From Macrostomum hystrix (Eukaryota > Platyhelminthes > Macrostomidae): a stretch of 64,000 bases of DNA. How positions within the stretch are numbered: the stretch's first letter is position 1; each line of letters starts with the position of its first letter. Shown piece by piece: positions 58,701 through 64,000 of this stretch. A program made the position numbers and the translations under genes. The notes under the pieces are model-generated. The model did no database searches and had not been told where the DNA came from. It saw nothing but the letters and a program-made list of their open reading frames with translations. The stretch lies in NCBI GenBank assembly GCA_950097015.1, contig CATNEN010000039.1:18717501-18781500 (forward strand), written 5' to 3'.

Positions 58701-61700
58701 TCAAAGGGAAATCCCAAAAAGAGGAATTACATTCAAATGGAATTCCCTATAAAAGAGGAATTGCATTCAAATGGAAATCCCAAAAAGAGGGATATCATTC
58801 AAAGGAAAATCCCAATAAAAGAGGAATCGCATTCAAAGGGAAATCCCAATAAAAGAGGCAATCGCATTTAAAGGGAAATGCTAATCAATAAGGAATTGTT
58901 TTTAAAGGGAAATCCCTTTCAAAAAAGCAAATTGCATTCAAAGGGAAATCCCAATAAAAGAGGCAATCGCATTCAAATGGAAACGCTAATCAAAAAGGAA
59001 TCGCATTCAAAGGGAAATCCCAAAAAAAGAGGAATTGCATTCAAAGGGAAATCCCAAAAAAAGAGGAATTGCATTCAAAGGGAAATCCCTATAAAAGAGG
59101 AATTGCATTCAAATGGAAATCCCAAGAAGAGGGATATCATTCAAAGGGAAATCCTAAAAAAGGAAATCTCATTCAAGAGGGTAATCCAAATCAAAGAGAA
59201 TCTCATTTAAAAGGGAAATCCAAATAAAAATGGATCTTATTCAAAAGGGAAATCCGAATCAAAGGGAATCACATTCAAAGGGAAATCAAAAGCGAAATTA
59301 AATCACAAAAGTCAACCATTTTGCTTGGAAAATTTTTTTCCTTAACTTTCTCTGACAGATACTACTAAAAAGCCGAGCCAATCCCAGTATTCGCGACAAT
59401 GACCTGACCACGCCGTCAATGTGGGCCTGCAGGCTGGACAACATCGACCACTTCACCATCCTGAGCCGGCTGGTTCGAGTCGACGAATTTGCTGATGGCA
59501 TGGAGCGCGACTCATCCGGTTGGACCTTCCTGCATTGGGCCGTGCGGCGACAGGAACCGCTAGAGTGCCTTCGGGTGGGTGCTGGAGGTTCTGAGGATGC
59601 GGGGATTCCTGGAAAACCTACTAGTTAGAAACCTGAATGTTTTCAGATATATTTAATAATAATACTAATAACAATTGAAGGAGGGCTGCGGGCAGTGGCA
59701 CATCATTTGGTGACACTAGACCCGCAGCCAGCGATGAGGCAATTCTGCACTTTTCGCTAACTCCTGAGCACACACGCACACAGATACGCGTACCGTTCGC
59801 AGGCATACGATCATCTCATCGTCAGGCAGTGTACACTTTCACTGTGCCTTGGAGGTTGGCCCTCAATGGTGTAAATTGCACTACAAGCCCCCTTGCCTTC
59901 TCTCCGCGGCTGCGCCCCAAATGAATGTGGCCTCGCCGCGGAATCGACCTCGGGGGAAATTGGCGCGAGAGGCAAACGTGCTAGACCGCTCTACCACTCA
60001 CCCCACTTTCAGACCCTTATCACCGAGGAGAACGCGGTTGTCACCGATATGAACGGCAAAAATGTCCTTATGGTTGCTGCCGAACAAGGTAATGTTTGTT
60101 CGTTGAGCTTCTGCCATCAATCTGTCACTCTATCAATCTGTCACTCTATCAATCTGTCACTCTGTCAATCTGTCACTCTGTCAATCTGTCACTCTATCAA
60201 TCTGCCACTCTATCAATATGTCACTCTATCAATATGTAGCTTTATCAATCTGTCAGTTTATTAATCTTTCACTCAAAGACCGACTACACGTCCTAAATCG
60301 ATAAATAAAGCATTTAATTTCGTCACTCCGCTCTTCAGGCTCGTTACCTGCTTGCAAAATTATCATGGAGGTATGCGGAAAATCTATTATTGATTATCGC
60401 GATCAGGACAGTCGATCGGCAGTTCACCTGGCAACTATTGGCGGACACGGAGAGGTGCTCAACTACCTGCTAGACCAGGGTGGTGAGTCTGTCACTCCAT
60501 GCCAATCTGTCACTCCAAGTGTCAGTCTGTCACTCCATGCCAATCTGTCACTCCAAGTGTCAGTCTGTCACTCCATGCCAATCTGTCACTCCAAGTGTCA
60601 GTCTGTCACTCCATGCCAATCTGTCACTCCAAGTGTCAGTCTGTCACTCCATGCCAATCTGTCACTCCAAGTGTCAGTCTGTCACTCCATGCCAATCTGT
60701 CACTCCAAGTGTCAGTCTGTCACTCCATGCCAATCTGTCACTCCAAGTGTCAGTCTGTCACTCCTTGCCAATCTGTAACTCCAAGTGTCAGTCTGTCACT
60801 CCTTGCCAATCTGTCACTTCATGTATCAGCCTGTCACTCCGCCATTTCAGCCGACATGGAGCAAAGAGATCGGGACCACGCCACACCTTGGGACTATGCC
60901 AAGCAGCGCCAGTTAAACTACTGCAAGCTCATACTGGCCAGTCATTACAGACAGCGCTGCAAAGATCTGGAATTGGCCAGCCAAAATTCCCTTCAAGATC
61001 AAATGCGAGCCTCTGTCAATCTGGTAGGAATTTACTTCTCAAGACAAAATCGACTTAAACATTTCGACAATGCACATTTCAGCGTGCTCAACTTAACAAC
61101 CTTATCTTAGACAAAGAACCCTAACCAAAATTTATAACTTTGATTGTAACTTTTTTCTTGCCAATAGAATGTTTACTATTAAATACAACCTAACACAGTC
61201 AACCCCTACCCCCAGTCAACCTCTACCCACAGTCAACCCCTACCCCCAGTCAACCTCTACCCACAGTCAACCCCTACCCCCAGTCAACCTCTACCCCCCA
61301 GTCAACCCCTACCCCCAGTCAACCTCTACCCCCCAGTCAACCCCTACCCCCAGTCAACCCCTACCCCCCAGTCAACCCCTTCCCCCTCAGTCAACCCCTT
61401 CCCTAATTCATTCCGACTCGCAGCCAAACCTAATTTTCTTATTATACCATTTTCTAATTTTAATCTACCACATTCTAGTCGCAAATAGAACTAGCATTAA
61501 TTAACAACACAACCTAACCAAGCTAATACTAACATTATTAAACTCAGCAGCACCAGAAACAGCAGCACCAGCACCAGCAGCAGCAACAACAGCAGCAGCG
61601 ACAACAGCAGCAGTTTTTACAGAGGCAAGCATCGGTCGACGCAGGCAAAGACGTCGATAGCTCTGACAGCAGCGACAATGCAGCGGGCAGCCGTCACCAG

Positions 61701-63304
61701 AGTGTCGGATCGCCTGTTGAAGGCGCCCGCCTGTTGCACAGCACAACCAGGACCGTCTCGTTAGACGCGTCTTGCTACGAATCGGACGGCGGTCAGAAGA
61801 CGGACGAGCGCAGACAGTCGGTTGGGATAGTCAGCGATGCGGTTGCAGTGAGAACGCAGCGTCGCGATGGACTTGGACTGAATTTCTCTTGTCTTTTTGC
61901 TAGTTTTTTTACTTATTAGGTTGCACTGTAAGCGACTGTTTACACATCTAAAGCCATTTTCCTTGTAATACTAGACCTTACATATATAACGCTAGCCTAA
62001 CTACGTAGCTCACGTGCTAACGTAATAACACATGAAAGGATCAAACATACCCCTGCCCGCAGTCAACCCCTGCCCACAGTCAACCCCTGCCCACAGTCAA
62101 CCCCTGTCCACAGTCAACCCCTGCCCACAGTCAACCTCTGCCCACAGTCAACCCATGCCCACAGTCAACCTCTGCCACAGTCAACCCATGCCCACAGTCA
62201 ACCTCTGCCCACAGTCAACCTCTGCCCACAGTCAACCTCTGCCCACAGTCAACCTCTGCCCACAGTCAACCCCTGTCCACAGTCAACCCCTGCCCACAGT
62301 CAACCCCTGCCCACAGGCAACCTCTGCCACAGTCAACCCCTGCCCACAGTCAACCTCTGCCCACAGTCAACCCCTGTCCACAGGCAACCTCTGCCCACAG
62401 TCAACCCCTGTCCACAGTCAACCTCTGCCCACAGTCAACCTCTGCCCACAGTCAACCTCTGCCCACAGGCAACCTCTGCCACAGTCAACCCCTGTCCACA
62501 GTCAACCTCTGCCCACAGTCAACCCATGCCCACAGTCAACCTCTGCCCACAGTCAACCTCTGCCCACAGTCAACCTCTGCCCACAGTCAACCCATGCCCA
62601 CAGTCAACCTCTGCCCACAGTCAACCTCTGCCCACAGTCAACCTCTGCCCACAGTCAACCTCTGCCCACAGTCAACCCATGCCCACAGTCAACCTCTGCC
62701 CACAGTCAATCCCTGCCCACAGTCAACCTCTGCCCACAGTCAACCTCTGCCCACAGTCAACCCCTGTCCACAGTCAACCCCTGTCCACAGTCAACCCCTG
62801 CCCACAGTCAACCTCTGCCCACAGTCAATCCCTGCCCACAGTCAACCTCTGCCACAGTCAACCTCTGCCCACAGTCAACCCATGCCCACAGTCAACCTCT
62901 GCCCACAGTCAACCCATGCCCACAGTCAACCTCTGCCCACAGTCAACCCCTGTCCACAGTCAACCCCTGTCCACAGTCAACCCCTGCCCACAGTCAACCT
63001 CTGCCCACAGTCAATCCCTGCCCACAGTCAACCTCTGCCCACAGTCAACCCCTGCCCACAGTCAACCTCTGCCCACAGTCAACCCCTGCCAAGAGTCAAC
63101 CCGACAACCAAGCCCCTGTCAACCCTAGCCCCAATCCTACCACACGCAACCCCTTCCATCCAAAACCTCAAATACCGCCCCTCGTCCACCGCCCGCCAGG
63201 ACATGCAACCTCGACCACCGGCCACGCCGCCATCCGGCCGGTCAAAGTCGCCATCGTCGTCAACTCGACGCCGGCTGCGTGGCGTGGTTGCACCAATGCT
63301 GCAG

Positions 63305-63345
<41 letters not shown>

Positions 63346-63851
63346 GCAGCAGTTTCCTGCGGCGTCAATCGACACCGACTACTATCAGGATGAAGGAGAT
63401 GATGGCTTTGAGCGTCGAGCGCCACCAGCTGCAGAATACTCACCTGAGCAACAGCAGCAGCAGCATCTTCAACTACTTGAATCCTATCGCACAATGGACA
63501 GCGAAGACTTTCAACAAACAGCCGCTGCGTTGCCGGAGCCCAGACGGCCGTCGGCAGCCAGGGGAGGACCGCGGCCATCGCCGAGAGGCCAATCGCCACA
63601 GCAGCAGCAGCAGCAGGCCGCCTCCCTGACCTCCCCGACGCCGCCGACAGATCGTCGGTTAATGATGCGATCGCAGCCGCCTTACAAGCTGCAACGTCAG
63701 ATGGCTGAGAATAACGGCTCGGTTGATGCTAATGCTAGTGAGGGAACCGACGCCTCACAGACGCCGCTGCAGCCGCATCAGCAGCTGCCGCCGCCGCCGC
63801 CACCGCCTCCACAATTCGGAGGCGACATGGGATCGCTTGTTGGCGGGCATC
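55733..63851 (+). CDS. ankyrin-repeat protein with glutamine-rich tail (3' end possibly outside window)
   Basis: Ten exons with consistent phases: 55733-55751, 56124-56498, 57681-57809, 57956-58110, 59359-59574, 60013-60088, 60339-60482, 60851-61023, 61548-61847, 63200-63851; about 746 residues. The 19-nt first exon MAVKRK joins in phase to FQKTSAYIHQFLLKLDF, a helical N-terminal segment I do not recognise. Residues about 108-430 form roughly nine ankyrin repeats (QSTALHLAAHKG, GRAPMHWAVTTHTTECLKIL, GWTFLHWAVRRQ, SRSAVHLATIGGHGEVLNYL, HATPWDYAKQRQ). Then come polyglutamine tracts near 430-451 and 564-580, Ser/Arg-rich phospho-like sites, and a proline run. Ankyrin repeats mediate protein binding. 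An inversin-like scaffold role is possible, but no IQ motif is visible. Exon 10 either ends at stop 63857-63859 or splices at GTGAGT 63852 beyond the window. Most introns carry arrays, and intron 5 a SINE. Confidence 0.85.
56605..56945. repeat. approximately 22-bp array in ankyrin-gene intron 2
   Basis: About 15 copies of CCTTGTCTAACAGGTGTGTA plus CA, with GTGCACA and GTGCGTA variants. Each unit contains CAGGTGTG, a donor-like word, yet lies inside the intron. A B-box-like GGAGTTCGAATCTTGG follows at about 56973. Confidence 0.93.
58145..59290. repeat. approximately 34-bp A-rich array in ankyrin-gene intron 4
   Basis: Unit AAAGGGAAATCCCAATAAAA plus GAGGAATCGCATTC, with variable length. It contains the palindrome GGGAAATCCC in most of about 33 copies. 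Confidence 0.92.
59655..60004 (-). mobile_element. SINE copy C, full length, antisense in ankyrin-gene intron 5
   Basis: On the minus strand, GGGGTGAGTGGTAGAGCGG (A box) and GAGGTCGATTCC (B box) form a tRNA-like head. The body shared with copies A and B follows (ACACTGCCTGACGATGAGA, TGTGTGCTCAGGAGT, CTAGTGTCACCAAATGATG), with an ATT-rich tail at 59655-59685. Its head ends 9 bp before the exon at 60013. Confidence 0.85.
60110..60275. repeat. 16-bp array in ankyrin-gene intron 6
   Basis: About ten copies of ATCTGTCACTCTATCA. The same CTGTCACTC word builds the array in the next intron. Confidence 0.9.
60486..60835. repeat. 38-bp array in ankyrin-gene intron 7
   Basis: About nine copies combining TCTGTCACTCCATGCCAA and TCTGTCACTCCAAGTGTCAG. 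It starts within 5 nt of the exon donor. Related to the intron 6 array. Confidence 0.93.
61195..61405. repeat. 14-15-bp array in ankyrin-gene intron 8
   Basis: About 14 copies of CCCCAGTCAACCCCTA and close variants. Same family as the intron 9 array. Confidence 0.92.
62045..63095. repeat. 17-bp array in ankyrin-gene intron 9, about 61 copies
   Basis: Unit CACAGTCAACCTCTGCC or CCCCTGTC, with CCCATG and GGCAACC variants in recurring blocks. The long + frames through it are compositional. The true exon begins at 63200 after a pyrimidine-rich acceptor. Confidence 0.95.
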
Positions 63852-63879
63852 GTGAGTAGGGGCCTGTTACAGATGGTTA

Positions 63880-64000
63880 TTAAATATATTATGCTTTTAC
63901 CTGAGTAGATTATGATTTTACCTAAAAAGACCATATTTTTACCTGAGTTGATCATGTTTTTACCTGAGAAGATCAGGTTTTTTGCCTGAGCAGATTAGGA
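63880..64000. repeat. approximately 22-bp array cut by window end
   Basis: Four to five copies of TTTTACCTGAGTAGATTATG with variants. It continues beyond the window. Confidence 0.75.

Noticed and set aside
62032-63859. Overlapping 453- and 421-codon + frames through the 17-bp array
   Set aside because: The array part is intronic. Only 63200-63851 has exon-like content and a phase-compatible acceptor, so I kept only that part.

Overview
This is a eukaryotic, almost certainly metazoan, genomic window. The evidence is spliced genes with GT-AG introns, clear animal orthologues (CDC5L, jagunal/JAGN1, IRF2BP, a rhodopsin-class GPCR, a NIT-domain guanylate cyclase, an ankyrin-repeat protein), tRNA-derived SINEs and AATAAA signals. 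There are no bacterial features. A spiralian, perhaps a flatworm-like animal, is my guess from the NIT-type cyclase and the divergent GPCR, but the lineage cannot be fixed from sequence alone.

The dominant structural feature is minisatellite DNA. About 25 separate tandem arrays, with units from about 12 to 63 bp, fill nearly every intergenic gap and most long introns. Most arrays use a private unit. They create long open frames on both strands that are not genes.

Layout on the + axis: (1) 1-4.1 kb, a 21-bp array, then a 24-bp array that may be the body exon of a secreted acidic repeat protein. (2) 4.4-9.1 kb, two copies of a 133-bp dispersed repeat, G-rich and other arrays, and a truncated SINE. 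(3) 9.17-10.46 kb, minus strand: what I consider the best discovery, a compact secreted-prepropeptide gene. It has a CCAAT palindrome, a TATA box, a signal-peptide exon ending in a GTGAGT donor, a second exon with 15 consecutive copies of QVYFDPIDNRKR, a stop directly after the last KR, and AATAAA. (4) 10.7-18.6 kb, 17-bp and 22-bp arrays, a polypurine array, then AT-rich DNA. (5) 18.7-19.8 kb minus, a peptide-type GPCR. (6) 20-22.2 kb, arrays. (7) 22.6-25.7 kb minus, a six-exon NIT-domain receptor guanylate cyclase whose fourth exon is flanked by mutually inverted arrays. (8) 29.0-39.9 kb plus, the complete six-exon CDC5L gene, with three introns swollen by arrays. (9) 40-45.6 kb, arrays. (10) 46-49.2 kb plus, an IRF2BP-family gene. 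(11) 49.7-51.7 kb, a 21-bp array. (12) 52.5-53.3 kb minus, JAGN1. (13) 55.7-63.9 kb plus, a ten-exon ankyrin-repeat gene with a polyglutamine-rich tail, running to or past the window end.

The genes do not form an operon or one pathway. They are independent housekeeping genes (CDC5L splicing factor, JAGN1 secretory-pathway protein), a transcription co-regulator and signalling genes. The peptide precursor, the GPCR and the cyclase could all serve neuroendocrine or sensory cells, but nothing in the sequence links them functionally.
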